Shown here piece by piece: positions 53,770-63,235 of a stretch of 64,000 nt of DNA (positions are counted from its first letter, which is position 1; every line of letters begins with the position of its first letter). The position numbers and the translations under genes were made by a program. A model generated the notes under the pieces. The model had not been told where the DNA came from, searched no databases, and was given only the letters and a program-made list of their open reading frames with translations. Source of the DNA: Altererythrobacter aquiaggeris (GTDB taxonomy: Bacteria; Pseudomonadota; Alphaproteobacteria; Sphingomonadales; Sphingomonadaceae); assembly GCF_037154015.1 (NCBI RefSeq), contig NZ_JBANRL010000001.1, forward strand, positions 930,001 to 994,000, in the 5' to 3' direction.

Positions 53770-55215
53770 TTAACCGGCCACTCCCGCGGCCACCGCAAGG
53801 CCGAGAAAAGCGAAGAATCCCATTGAATCGGTAATCATCGTGACAAAGACACTGCTGGCAACGGCGGGATCCTGTCCCATCCGGTCGAAAGCTACCGGCA
53901 CAGCCACTCCCGCAAGACCCGATGTCACCACGTTGATAATCATTGCAGCTGCGATCACAGCGCCAAGCATAGGGGTGAAAATCGCTGCGGTCGCCAAACC
54001 GATCAGAACTGCGATGGTGGCGCCGTTGAGTAGTGCAACCCGTAATTCCTTGAGCAGAATGCGCTTCGTGTTGGACCGGGTGAGCTGGTTCATTGCAATA
54101 GCGCGGACCGAAACCGCCATAGTCTGCGTGCCGGCATTACCGCCGATGCTGGCCACAATCGGCATCAGAACTGCCAGCGCAACCAGCTTTTCGATTGCTG
54201 CTCCAAATGCTGCAATAATCAGACTGGCTACCAGCGCCGTCCCCAGATTTGCGATTAGCCAGCGGACCCGTGCGCTATACGCTTCGCGGATCGGTTCGTT
54301 GATGTCGCCTTCGCCCGCGCCGGACATCAGCAGGGCATCTTCGCCTGCTTCTTCTGAAATGATGTGGACGATGTCATCGACCGTCATCTGCCCGACCAAT
54401 CGCCCGGCATCATCTACGACCGCCGCCGAAATCAGCGCGTATTTCTGGAACATCAGCGCGGCTTCTTCCTGATCCATCATCACCGGGATCAGCGTCTGGT
54501 CGCGTTTCATGACGTCGCTTAATTTGACATTGCGCGGGGTGCGCAAAATCCAGCTGAGCTGACAGGTCCCGACAGGGATGTGCCGCTCGTTGACGATAAA
54601 TACCTCAAGAAAATCGGTCGGCAAATCACCATCGCTGCGCAGAAAATCAATCAGCCCGCCAACAGTCAGATGCTCTGGCACAGCGACCATATCGCGCTGC
54701 ATCAGGCGGCCGGCAGTCTCTTCGGGATAGGCCAGTGCGCTTTCGATGGCAGCACGGTCTTCCGGCTCCATTTCGGCCAGAATGGCAGCCTGATCGTCTT
54801 CGTCCAGATCTTCGATCAGCTGCACCGCGTCATCGGTTTCCAGCTGTTCGGCAATGTCGGCGACTGCCCCGGCAGGCAACGCTTCCATCATATCCTCGCG
54901 GACATAATCATTCAGCTCTGCGATCACTTCGCCAGACATCAGATCGGTAATGGCGGCAGCCAGGCTGCGGCGGTCATCGCGTTCAAGCAGTTCGAACAGA
55001 TCCGCGATGTCGGCAGGATGAAGCGGCTCGACGAGTTCATAGACCCTGGTATCGTCGCCCGCGTCCAACGCCTCGACAACGCTGCTTACGAATCTCGGCT
55101 TAAGCGTGTTTTCGCCGTCCAGCCTGTCATCATCCACGCGGTCATCCGGGCGCGGCTCATGCTCCGCTTTCTGCGGATCGAGCAGTACAAGATTGTCGCG
55201 GTCTTCCTCAGCCAT
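53770..55215 (-). CDS. mgtE: Magnesium transporter MgtE
   Basis: 481-residue Mg2+ channel. A helical N domain (about 35-160) with the repeated DLFELLERDDRR pattern, two CBS domains (about 170-290) and five membrane helices (about 315-481) appear in order. The pore-lining region includes IGGNAGTQTMAV. Mg2+ binding in the cytosolic domains closes the channel in known homologues. Confidence 0.9.
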   Translation of the reverse strand: MAEEDRDNLVLLDPQKAEHEPRPDDRVDDDRLDGENTLKPRFVSSVVEALDAGDDTRVYELVEPLHPADIADLFELLERDDRRSLAAAITDLMSGEVIAELNDYVREDMMEALPAGAVADIAEQLETDDAVQLIEDLDEDDQAAILAEMEPEDRAAIESALAYPEETAGRLMQRDMVAVPEHLTVGGLIDFLRSDGDLPTDFLEVFIVNERHIPVGTCQLSWILRTPRNVKLSDVMKRDQTLIPVMMDQEEAALMFQKYALISAAVVDDAGRLVGQMTVDDIVHIISEEAGEDALLMSGAGEGDINEPIREAYSARVRWLIANLGTALVASLIIAAFGAAIEKLVALAVLMPIVASIGGNAGTQTMAVSVRAIAMNQLTRSNTKRILLKELRVALLNGATIAVLIGLATAAIFTPMLGAVIAAAMIINVVTSGLAGVAVPVAFDRMGQDPAVASSVFVTMITDSMGFFAFLGLAVAAGVAG

Positions 55216-55345
55216 GCCCTGCGTCTAGGGCGTAGCGGCCCAAAATCAACTTTTACATGTCTTTCCGGCGTGTGATTTGCCGGGGGCGGGTGACATTGGC
55301 GGTTGGCACATTATATCGGCGTCAACCAAAAGGAGATTACCGCTA

Positions 55346-55795
55346 ATGGCCGACCAGAAATTGACCCTTACCACCGAAACCGGCGATATTGTTATCAAGC
55401 TGCGTCCTGATCTGGCGCCGGGCCATGTCGAGCGGATAACCCAGCTTGCCAAAGCCGGATTTTACGACGGGGTGATTTTTCACCGCGTAATCCCCGGCTT
55501 CATGGCGCAAGGCGGCGACCCGACGGGCACCGGCATGGGCGGTAGCGACCACCCCGATCTGAAGGCCGAATTCAACGCCGAGCCGCATGTTCGCGGAACG
55601 TGCAGCATGGCACGCAGCCAGATGCCCGACAGCGCCAACAGCCAGTTTTTCATTTGCTTCGACGATGCCCATTTCCTCGACGGTCAATATACCGCCTGGG
55701 GCCAGGTGGAAGAAGGCATGGAACACGTCGATGCGCTGCCCAAGGGCGAGCCACCGGCGAACCCCGGCAAGATTGTGAAAGCCACTGTCAGCTAG
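55346..55795 (+). CDS. ppiB: Cyclophilin-type peptidyl-prolyl isomerase
   Basis: 149-residue cytoplasmic cyclophilin. FHRVIPGFMAQGGDPTGTG holds the active-site Arg, and NSQFFICFDDAHFLDGQYTAWG is the second half of the pocket. No signal peptide is present. AGGAG precedes the start at 55346; an in-frame upstream Met lies in the mgtE leader. A terminator follows. Confidence 0.9.
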   Translation: MADQKLTLTTETGDIVIKLRPDLAPGHVERITQLAKAGFYDGVIFHRVIPGFMAQGGDPTGTGMGGSDHPDLKAEFNAEPHVRGTCSMARSQMPDSANSQFFICFDDAHFLDGQYTAWGQVEEGMEHVDALPKGEPPANPGKIVKATVS

Positions 55796-55812
55796 AACGG
55801 ATCGATAATGAT

Positions 55813-55843
55813 AAAAAGGGGCGCTTCTGGCGCCTCTTTTTTT
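55813..55843 (+). terminator. Terminator after the cyclophilin gene
   Basis: GGGGCGC pairs with GCGCCTC through a 5-nt loop (TTCTG), and A-runs on one side meet a seven-T run on the other. It lies about 20 nt after the stop. Confidence 0.85.
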
Positions 55844-55905
55844 GTCTGGCGTTCTGACGTAGCGTTGGGCCGCTGGCCGACGGATCAGCTATTGGGAGAC
55901 TCCGC

Positions 55906-57774
55906 ATCACCGACTTCCTGCTGCTGGCTTTCATCTTTCTCGTCGCCGGGGTCGCCGCAGTCCCGCTGGCCTCGCGGCTGGGGATGGGTTCCGTGCTGGG
56001 TTATCTGATCGCAGGTATCGTAATCAGTCCGGCACTGGCATTTTTGAACGTGGACGTGGTTTCGATCCAGCACTTCGCCGAATTCGGCGTAGTCATGATG
56101 CTGTTTCTGGTCGGGCTGGAACTTGAACCGAAACTGCTTTGGTCGATGCGCTCAAGGCTGCTTGGCCTTGGCGGTGGGCAGGTTGTGCTGACCACAGCGG
56201 CCGTAATGGGTGTCGCTATGGTGCTGGGGCAAGCATGGTCGGTCGCACTCGCAATCGGGCTGGTGATGGCTCTGTCATCAACAGCGATTGTTCTCCAGTC
56301 GTTGGGCGAAAAGGGGCTGCTGAAAAGCGACGGGGGACAATCGGGCTTCTCCGTCCTGCTGTTTCAGGACATCGCCGTGATCCCGATGCTGGCACTGATC
56401 CCCTTGCTTGCGCTGCCCGAATTGGCGCAAACCATGTCCGGTGCGCCGGGTGCTGAAGGAGAACACGGCGGCGGCGCCATCAGTCTGGTTGCCGGATTGC
56501 CCGGCTGGGCTGCGGGGCTCGTAACGCTGGGCGCTATCGCTGCAGTGATCGGGACGGGTTCCTACCTCACCGGCCCGATATTCAGATTTATCGCCGCCAG
56601 CCGAATGCGAGAACTGTTTGTGGCCGCTGCGCTGATGATTGTCGTCGGCATCGCGCTGCTGATGTCGCTGGTCGGCCTGTCACCTGCTTTGGGCACATTT
56701 CTTGCGGGTGTCGTGTTGGCGAACAGCGAATATCGTCACGAGTTGGAAAGCGATATCGATCCGTTCAAAGGCCTGTTGCTGGGCCTGTTTTTCATGACTG
56801 TGGGCGCGGGTATCAACTTCGCCCTGCTATTTGATAATTTTGCAGTCATCGCAGGATTGACGCTTGGTCTTATCGCCTTGAAGGCCGCGATCCTGTTTGT
56901 TCTGGCGGTGGCTTTCAAAATCGGCGGGGCCGATCGCTGGCTGTTCAGCCTCGGACTGGCGCAGGCGGGCGAGTTCGGTTTCGTATTGCTGTCCATTACG
57001 GTCGCCAGCGCGGTTATTCCGGGTGATCTGTCTGACAGGCTGCTTTTGATTGTGGCGCTATCGATGCTTCTCACTCCGGCACTATTCATTATTTATGACC
57101 GGATTATCGCGCCGCTCTATTCGGGCGGTAAGGACCGCGAGATGGATGCAATCGAGGAAAATTGCGAAGTCATCATCGCGGGACATGGCCGGGTCGGGGG
57201 AATTGTCAGGCGTATTTTGCGCGGCACCGGGCTGGAGCCTACGGTTATCGATTTCAGTTCGAGGCAGCTGGAACTGCTCAAGGCATTTGATGTCCATGCC
57301 TATTACGGCGACGCAACCCGTCCCGATATGCTGTCCGCGGCGGGTATCAACGATGCCAAATTGTTCGTCATCGCGATTGACGGCAAGGAACAGATTACCG
57401 GGCTGGTCAAATATATGATCAAGCATCACCCGCGGGTCCACATTGTGGCGCGTGCGGTCGATCGCAATCATGTTTACGACCTTTGGTATGCCGGATGCCG
57501 CGATATTATCCGCGAAACTTATGACGGTTCGCTTAGGATGGGACGATCGGCAATCGAGGCGCTTGGCTATTCGCGAGACCAGGCTGACCGGATGGTGGCG
57601 ACATTCAACGAAATGGACCGCAGCACAATGCGGAATGCTGCCGATCATTACGATCCCGACGTACCTGCGCATGAAAATGAGGATTATCTGGCAAGTATTC
57701 GCGAAATCAAGGGCGGTTGGGAAGCGGAACTGACATCGCGGATGGCGACAATCATGGCAGAAACAAACGAATGA
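55906..57774 (+). CDS. KefB-type CPA2 cation:proton antiporter, ATC start proposed
   Basis: Integral membrane antiporter of the CPA2 family with about 12 helices (1-390) followed by an RCK/TrkA-N nucleotide-binding domain (about 400-520; IIAGHGRVGGIVRRIL). The first helix (DFLLLAFIFLVAGVAAVPLASRLG) is encoded upstream of the ATG at 55984, but that stretch has no ATG, GTG or TTG in frame. GGAG (55895-55898) lies 7 nt before an ATC at 55906, which I take as the start (about 622 residues); the ATG at 55984 gives 596 residues and lacks the first helix. Potassium efflux is the likely role. Confidence 0.82.
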   Translation: MTDFLLLAFIFLVAGVAAVPLASRLGMGSVLGYLIAGIVISPALAFLNVDVVSIQHFAEFGVVMMLFLVGLELEPKLLWSMRSRLLGLGGGQVVLTTAAVMGVAMVLGQAWSVALAIGLVMALSSTAIVLQSLGEKGLLKSDGGQSGFSVLLFQDIAVIPMLALIPLLALPELAQTMSGAPGAEGEHGGGAISLVAGLPGWAAGLVTLGAIAAVIGTGSYLTGPIFRFIAASRMRELFVAAALMIVVGIALLMSLVGLSPALGTFLAGVVLANSEYRHELESDIDPFKGLLLGLFFMTVGAGINFALLFDNFAVIAGLTLGLIALKAAILFVLAVAFKIGGADRWLFSLGLAQAGEFGFVLLSITVASAVIPGDLSDRLLLIVALSMLLTPALFIIYDRIIAPLYSGGKDREMDAIEENCEVIIAGHGRVGGIVRRILRGTGLEPTVIDFSSRQLELLKAFDVHAYYGDATRPDMLSAAGINDAKLFVIAIDGKEQITGLVKYMIKHHPRVHIVARAVDRNHVYDLWYAGCRDIIRETYDGSLRMGRSAIEALGYSRDQADRMVATFNEMDRSTMRNAADHYDPDVPAHENEDYLASIREIKGGWEAELTSRMATIMAETNE

Positions 57775-57813
57775 CTGCAACGCCTGCGGAAGCCAATGGT
57801 CAAATCGTAACGG

Positions 57814-58236
57814 TTACCCTTTCCTGATTTTCGAGCCGACATCGGAACTTGTCTGGTTGTCACAAGGCATACCGCTGCCATCCAGCGAACGGCGCAATAT
57901 CCGGCGTTTCATTTCATCATCGCTTTGGCCGATAGCTTCGCACTTGTCAGCCGCACCCACAATGTCGGCAATATCCTCTATTGCATCGCCGGCATGGTCC
58001 AGTTGCCGGCAAAGATCGGCGCGGCCATTCAATTCATGATCGAGGTTTTCCAGCATTCGCTTCACGCCCTCCAGATCTTCCGACAAGCGCTGCTCGATTA
58101 CATCGTCGGTCCTCTCCAGATCTGGTTTGCGAAAAAATTCGCGCATCGCGCTGAGCTGCTGTGCGGGGAGCGCGCGAATATCTTCTTGCGTTACCGCTCG
58201 TCCGCCAGAAAATGCTTTGCTGAAATCATATGTCAT
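57814..58236 (-). CDS. Unknown acidic protein, sphingomonad-type
   Basis: 140-residue soluble, charged protein starting MTYDFSKAFSGGRAVTQEDIRALP. It contains a likely helical section with SEDLEGVKRMLENLDHEL and two cysteines around ADKCEAIG and GMPCDNQ. No family is recognised. A second possible start at 58254 would add six residues. It is convergent with the antiporter and lies 68 nt from the LysR gene stop on the same strand. Confidence 0.55.
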   Translation of the reverse strand: MTYDFSKAFSGGRAVTQEDIRALPAQQLSAMREFFRKPDLERTDDVIEQRLSEDLEGVKRMLENLDHELNGRADLCRQLDHAGDAIEDIADIVGAADKCEAIGQSDDEMKRRILRRSLDGSGMPCDNQTSSDVGSKIRKG

Positions 58237-58304
58237 ACGGCTATCCAAAATCATGCTTTCTGGAAGCGGTAAGACAATCAAGTTAATCGAAATCTAACGC
58301 CGGC

Positions 58305-59192
58305 CTATAAACCTGCGCCGACCAGCCAATCATGGAACAGGCGCACGGGGCGCAGCTCCAGTTCTTTCGGGCGGCAGATGAACCAGTAACTGTACGGGCT
58401 TTCTACCGCGATATCGAAAAGTTTGGCCAGGCGGCTGTCTGCGGCCCGCGCCATGTGATCATCATGCATAATGGCAATACCCAGACCTTGGGCTGCAGCT
58501 TCCAGTATCAGCTGCCCGGAATCGAAGTGGTCGATGGCTACCGGATCGAGATCGTGCATCCCCACAGCATCTTTCCATGCTGTGAAGCTATCGGGCAGTT
58601 CCTGATGGATCATGAAAGTTTGCCGGTTCAGGACTGCAATCGCCGGGCTGGCGCTGATCTGATCGACCAGAGCGCGGCTGCAAATAGCGTGGACCATGTT
58701 GTGGTCGAGCCGCACAGAGTGCATTGCGGGGTCGGGTTGCTGCGTAAGAATAATCGCCGCATCCAACGTATCACCAACGCGCTCGTCCAGATGCGGACCG
58801 GTGTCGATATCGATATGCAGAAGCGGGTGCAGCTTTCGCAATTCGGGTAAACGCGGGAACAGTCGCTGACTGCCGAACAGGGGTAAAACGCCCAGTCGCA
58901 TCCGCAAAAGTCCCAGATTGTCCGACTGGCTGCCAACAGCCTCCGCCAAGGCATCAAGATGCGGCGAGATCGCAGCGAAGAAAGCCCGGCCCTCGTCTGT
59001 CAGGCCCATCGACTGGCTGGCACGGGTAAACAATTTCCGGCCGGTAAATTCTTCCAGATTTGTTAGCCGCCGCGATAAGGCGCTGGGGCTAAGTCCCAGT
59101 TCCGCAGCTGCTGCCTTGGCCGAACCAAGGCGCACCGTGCGCATGAAGGCTTCGAGTGCCCGAAGAGGCGGGAGGATGCGGCGGCCGACCAT
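58305..59192 (-). CDS. LysR-family transcriptional regulator (GcvA-like)
   Basis: 295-residue LysR regulator. The winged-helix N-terminus has LSPSALSRRLTNLEEFTGRKLF (about 32-53 region), followed by a substrate-binding domain (about 92-295) similar to GcvA-type members. The inducer is unknown. No divergent target gene adjoins it. It lies downstream of corC on the same strand, where many alphaproteobacteria carry lnt. Confidence 0.85.
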   Translation of the reverse strand: MVGRRILPPLRALEAFMRTVRLGSAKAAAAELGLSPSALSRRLTNLEEFTGRKLFTRASQSMGLTDEGRAFFAAISPHLDALAEAVGSQSDNLGLLRMRLGVLPLFGSQRLFPRLPELRKLHPLLHIDIDTGPHLDERVGDTLDAAIILTQQPDPAMHSVRLDHNMVHAICSRALVDQISASPAIAVLNRQTFMIHQELPDSFTAWKDAVGMHDLDPVAIDHFDSGQLILEAAAQGLGIAIMHDDHMARAADSRLAKLFDIAVESPYSYWFICRPKELELRPVRLFHDWLVGAGL

Positions 59193-59291
59193 GGCCTATA
59201 GATAGGCGCTAACTATTCGCTGTCGAGCGGCATTGTTGCAAATTTTCGAACTGAACGGTTGCCGTCAATTGTAAATTCGCTGTTTGCTGCG

Positions 59292-60218
59292 CTAGTCAGC
59301 TTCCGCATCTTCGCTTGGCGGGTGAAGCCGCAGACGCTTGACATGCGTTTCGTCGGTCGCAGTGACTTCGATCTGCCAACCGCTGTCATGTTCCAATATG
59401 TCGCCCACTGAAGGGACCTGGCCAGCCAGCACGAACGCCAACCCGCCAAGCGTATCAACCTGGCCTTCGACCTCTGCAAGACGCGGATCGACTTGCTGGG
59501 CAAGATCGTCCAGCTCGACCCGGGCGTCGGCATCCCACATTCCCTCACCAATCGACGCGATCAGAACTTCGGGCACCTCGTCATGCTCGTCTTCGATATC
59601 CCCGACGATTTCCTCGACCAGATCCTCGATAGTGATGAGGCCGTCTGTGCCCGAATATTCATCCAGCACGACCGCCAGATGCATCCGGTGCGCGCGCATA
59701 TCGGCCAGCACGTCCAGCGCGCCGCGTGCCTGCGGCACGTACAGCGGCTGACGCATCAATATGGTCCAATCAGCGGGCGGGTCGGTTTTGCGAGCAAGGA
59801 AGGGAAATACGTCCTTGATGTGGATCATCCCGATCACTTCATCCAGTGTGTCACGGTACACGGGGAAACGCGAATGACCGTGCTCGGCAAAATGTTCGAC
59901 CAGGTCTTCCCACGATGCAGAGGCAGGCACAGCAATGATTTTACCGCGCGGTATCGCAACGTCGTCAGCATCATGTTCGCTGAAATGAAGCAGGTTGCGG
60001 AGCATTTGCCGCTCAACGCCGGATAAATCGCCATTCGGGGCAACGGTATCATCGCCCGGGTTTTCATCCTCATGTTCGTCGATCGCTTCTTCGATCTGCG
60101 CGCGCAGACTTTGGTCGCTGACACCGAATTTAAGGAATTTGCGGATGGCGAGCCAAAGCCCGTTGCTACTCTCCGCTTCTCCATTAGTCCCGCCAGAGGG
60201 GGAATCAGTTTCGGGCAT
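59292..60218 (-). CDS. corC: CorC/hemolysin-family CBS-domain protein
   Basis: 308-residue cytoplasmic protein. Two CBS domains (about 90-205) are followed by a CorC_HlyC transporter-associated domain (about 220-300) with the LGGLAFVLAG motif. The N-terminal tail is acidic and no DUF21 membrane domain is present, as in CorC. It is linked to Mg2+/Co2+ resistance in enterobacteria. The ATG at 60218 is preferred; a TTG at 60227 overlaps the ybeY stop. Confidence 0.85.
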   Translation of the reverse strand: MPETDSPSGGTNGEAESSNGLWLAIRKFLKFGVSDQSLRAQIEEAIDEHEDENPGDDTVAPNGDLSGVERQMLRNLLHFSEHDADDVAIPRGKIIAVPASASWEDLVEHFAEHGHSRFPVYRDTLDEVIGMIHIKDVFPFLARKTDPPADWTILMRQPLYVPQARGALDVLADMRAHRMHLAVVLDEYSGTDGLITIEDLVEEIVGDIEDEHDEVPEVLIASIGEGMWDADARVELDDLAQQVDPRLAEVEGQVDTLGGLAFVLAGQVPSVGDILEHDSGWQIEVTATDETHVKRLRLHPPSEDAEAD

Positions 60219-60223
60219 GGCCC

Positions 60224-60724
60224 TCAATTCTCTCCATTTGTTTCACGGTCCCCATATGGGTCCGCCACCCCCATCAGTGCAAGCGCCTTTGTTTCGAGCG
60301 CCTCCATTTGCACGGCATCATCGGTGGATATCTCATGATCGTAGCCCGCCAGATGCAGTAATCCGTGGATGATCAGATGCGCGGCGTGATCTTGCAGCGC
60401 GATTCCTTTTGCGGCAGCTTCGCGCGCGCAGGTTTCATGCGCCAAAGCGATATCGCCTAGCAATTCGGGTGGACCTTCGCCTGTTACCGCCAATAAGGCA
60501 TCACGTTCAAGCATCGGGAAAGACAGGACATTAGTCGCTTTGTCACGATTGCGCCATTCGCGGTTGAGCGAATGCACTTCGGCGTCCGAGGTGAATAAAA
60601 GGCTGGTATAGAGCCGCGGCTCGGAAAGCTCCGGCGCGGTCTCGCCGGCAGCTTTGGCAGCCTGTCCGGCAAGCGTTTCCCAATCACCGCCGGGCCAATG
60701 CTCGATATCGATTTCCAATATCAT
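60224..60724 (-). CDS. ybeY: Endoribonuclease YbeY
   Basis: 166-residue metal-dependent RNase for rRNA maturation and quality control. The zinc site HGLLHLAGYDH places His120, His124 and His130. The start at 60724 (MILEIDIEHW) fits; upstream in-frame codons run into phoH. It lies between phoH and corC in the usual order. Confidence 0.9.
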   Translation of the reverse strand: MILEIDIEHWPGGDWETLAGQAAKAAGETAPELSEPRLYTSLLFTSDAEVHSLNREWRNRDKATNVLSFPMLERDALLAVTGEGPPELLGDIALAHETCAREAAAKGIALQDHAAHLIIHGLLHLAGYDHEISTDDAVQMEALETKALALMGVADPYGDRETNGEN

Positions 60725-60728
60725 CGGT

Positions 60729-61757
60729 TCAGGCGTCGGGACCTTCGTAAGCCTCGACAATGCGGCCCACGATGGGATGCCGCACCACGTCTGCGGCGCT
60801 GAAGCGAGTGACGGAAATGTCTTCAATTTCTTCCAGCCGTCCGACTGCATCGGCTAACCCGCTCATCCTGTCACCGCCGGGAATATCGACCTGTTTGGGA
60901 TCGCCGCACACGACCATGCGGCTGTTCTGGCCAAACCTGGTGAGAAACATCTTCATCTGCTCGCGTGTGGTGTTCTGCGCCTCGTCGAGGATGATGAAAC
61001 TGTCTGCCAATGTCCGCCCGCGCATGAACGCAATTGGCGCTATTTCAATCTCGCCGCTGGCAATCCTGCGTTCGACCTGTTCGGGCGGCATACAATCATT
61101 CAGCGCATCATATAGCGGGCGCAGATAGGGATCGACCTTGTCCTTCATGTCGCCGGGCAAAAAGCCGAGTTTTTCGCCTGCCTCCACGGCCGGACGCGAG
61201 AGTATCAGGCGCTGTACGCTGCCCGTAATAAGCTGGCTGACGGCCTGTGCCACCGCGACATAGGTTTTGCCGGTACCCGCTGGACCCAATGCGAAGATGA
61301 TATCGTCGCGCGCAAGCTGCTCCATATACTGGGCCTGCTTGGCCGAGCGCGGCACGATAGTTTTGCGGCGCGTGCGGATCATGATCGGCGGATGGTCGGG
61401 TGTGCCCCTCACAATCCCTTCAAGCGTGGGTTCATTCGACATGGCGATGAGCGAATCGATCGCACCAGCATCAAGTTCCTGCCCGATCGACAGCTTTTCG
61501 CGCATGGCGTCGAGCACATCACGCGCTCGCGCTACCGCTTCGGTGGGACCTTCGATCATGACCTTGTCGCCGCGCGCAGCAATATACACGCCCAGGCGAT
61601 TTTCCACCTGCACGAGATTGGTATCGAATTGTCCGAAAAGCGGGACCAACAAGGATTGGTCTTCGAATCTAAGCTCCACCGTCGCGCGCTCGGCAGCGGC
61701 GTCATTTGCGGGTCTTGCTGGCGCGGTGGAAACCGCGCGAACTGTCTTGCGAGCCAT
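60729..61757 (-). CDS. phoH: PhoH-like ATPase
   Basis: 342-residue PhoH-family ATPase. The Walker A GPAGTGKT is at 158-165, Walker B is in FIILDEAQN, and a KH-like region precedes the ATPase. Its role is probably RNA-related, given its constant linkage to ybeY. Four bases separate it from the ybeY start. Confidence 0.9.
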   Translation of the reverse strand: MARKTVRAVSTAPARPANDAAAERATVELRFEDQSLLVPLFGQFDTNLVQVENRLGVYIAARGDKVMIEGPTEAVARARDVLDAMREKLSIGQELDAGAIDSLIAMSNEPTLEGIVRGTPDHPPIMIRTRRKTIVPRSAKQAQYMEQLARDDIIFALGPAGTGKTYVAVAQAVSQLITGSVQRLILSRPAVEAGEKLGFLPGDMKDKVDPYLRPLYDALNDCMPPEQVERRIASGEIEIAPIAFMRGRTLADSFIILDEAQNTTREQMKMFLTRFGQNSRMVVCGDPKQVDIPGGDRMSGLADAVGRLEEIEDISVTRFSAADVVRHPIVGRIVEAYEGPDA

Positions 61758-61885
61758 AGGCTCCTTTCATTGGCGTACATCAGTGTACGAGTCGGAAAGA
61801 TAAGCCATGTTTTGCGGCAAGCAAGATTGGCCGCGTTTTTGGAAGTGGAAAGTCACACAGATGTAATCTGTTTGACCCGGTTGAT

Positions 61886-63226
61886 TCAAACGCCGACAGT
61901 TTCCAGAATTCTGCCGCTGAGCGAATTTTGCCCGGCGCCGAGCAATTCCACCTTGACCAGATCGCCGACAGCAGCATCTGCGGTAAAATGCACCGATTGC
62001 AGCCAGGGTGATTTACCGAGCCACTGGCCGTCCAGCTTGCCCTTGCGTTCCACCAGCACTTCGCAGACCTTGCCAACGCTTGCGTCGTTGAACGCCTGCT
62101 GGCCGGCGCGAAGCGCTGCCTGGAGCCGCTGCAAACGGTTGTCCATCACGGCAAGCGGTACCTGATCGTCCATCGTCGCAGCGGGCGTGCCCGGGCGCGG
62201 CGAATATTTGAAACTGTATGCCTGCGCATAACCAACCTGATCGACGATCAGCAATGTGTCTTCGAACTCTGCCTCGGTCTCGCCGGGGAAGCCGACAATA
62301 AAGTCACCCGATAGCGCCAGATCAGGCCGCGCTGCGCGGAACCGTTCGAGCAGACGCAAATAGCTTTCCGCACTGTAGCTGCGGTTCATGGCTTTCAGGA
62401 TCCGGTCGTTACCCGATTGAACCGGAAGGTGAAGATAAGGCATCAGCTTCTCGATTTCGCCGTGAGCGGAGATGAGGTCCTCGTCCATGTCGGCTGGATG
62501 GCTGGTTGTATATCGGATGCGCGCCAGGCCAGAGATATCAGCGACAGCGCGGATCAGACCGGCCATACCGATCTTTCTTCCGGCATAATCCTCACCGCTC
62601 CACGCGCTGACATTCTGGCCCAGCAGGGTAATCTCGCGGGCGCCGCCATCGACGAGCATCTTGGCCTCATCGACCAGCGCGGCGAAGGGGCGCGAAATTT
62701 CTGCACCGCGGGTATAGGGCACCACGCAATAGGTACAGAATTTGTCGCATCCTTCTTGGATTGTCAGAAATGCGGAAGGGGCAGACTTGCGCCGCTGCGG
62801 AAGGGCGGAAAATTTTGCATCGGCAGGCATGTCCGTATCGGTTACGCGCTCCCCTTTAACTGCGCTGGCAATCATTTCTGGCAGCCGGTGGTAAGCCTGC
62901 GGACCAACCACCATCGAAACGGATTCGGAGCGGGTCATGATTTCTTCGCCCTCCGCCTGCGCGACACAGCCGGCGACCGCGATCATCGGGGCCTTTTTCT
63001 GGGTTTTCCCTTTGGTCAGGCGGCCAATATCCGAATAAACCTTCTCAGCGGCTTTTTCGCGTATGTGGCAAGTGTTGAGCACCACCAGATCGGCATCTTC
63101 TCCATCGGCTGCCGGGGCAATACCGTGCTCGGCCAGCAATTCCCCCATCCGCTCGCCATCATAGACGTTCATTTGGCAGCCAAAGCTTTTGACCCGGTAA
63201 GTTTTTGGTTGCTGAGTGTTACGCAT
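61886..63226 (-). CDS. miaB: tRNA-2-methylthio-N6-isopentenyladenosine synthase MiaB
   Basis: 446-residue radical-SAM methylthiotransferase modifying A37 of tRNA. The N-terminal domain carries Cys17, Cys53 and Cys87; the radical-SAM set is Cys160, Cys164 and Cys167 in GCDKFCTYCVVPYTRG; a TRAM domain closes the protein. It uses two Fe-S clusters. A gap of 128 nt without a gene separates it from phoH, holding only a small ACAGAT/ATCTGT hairpin (61857-61871). Confidence 0.93.
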   Translation of the reverse strand: MRNTQQPKTYRVKSFGCQMNVYDGERMGELLAEHGIAPAADGEDADLVVLNTCHIREKAAEKVYSDIGRLTKGKTQKKAPMIAVAGCVAQAEGEEIMTRSESVSMVVGPQAYHRLPEMIASAVKGERVTDTDMPADAKFSALPQRRKSAPSAFLTIQEGCDKFCTYCVVPYTRGAEISRPFAALVDEAKMLVDGGAREITLLGQNVSAWSGEDYAGRKIGMAGLIRAVADISGLARIRYTTSHPADMDEDLISAHGEIEKLMPYLHLPVQSGNDRILKAMNRSYSAESYLRLLERFRAARPDLALSGDFIVGFPGETEAEFEDTLLIVDQVGYAQAYSFKYSPRPGTPAATMDDQVPLAVMDNRLQRLQAALRAGQQAFNDASVGKVCEVLVERKGKLDGQWLGKSPWLQSVHFTADAAVGDLVKVELLGAGQNSLSGRILETVGV

Positions 63227-63235
63227 GGCGCGGGC

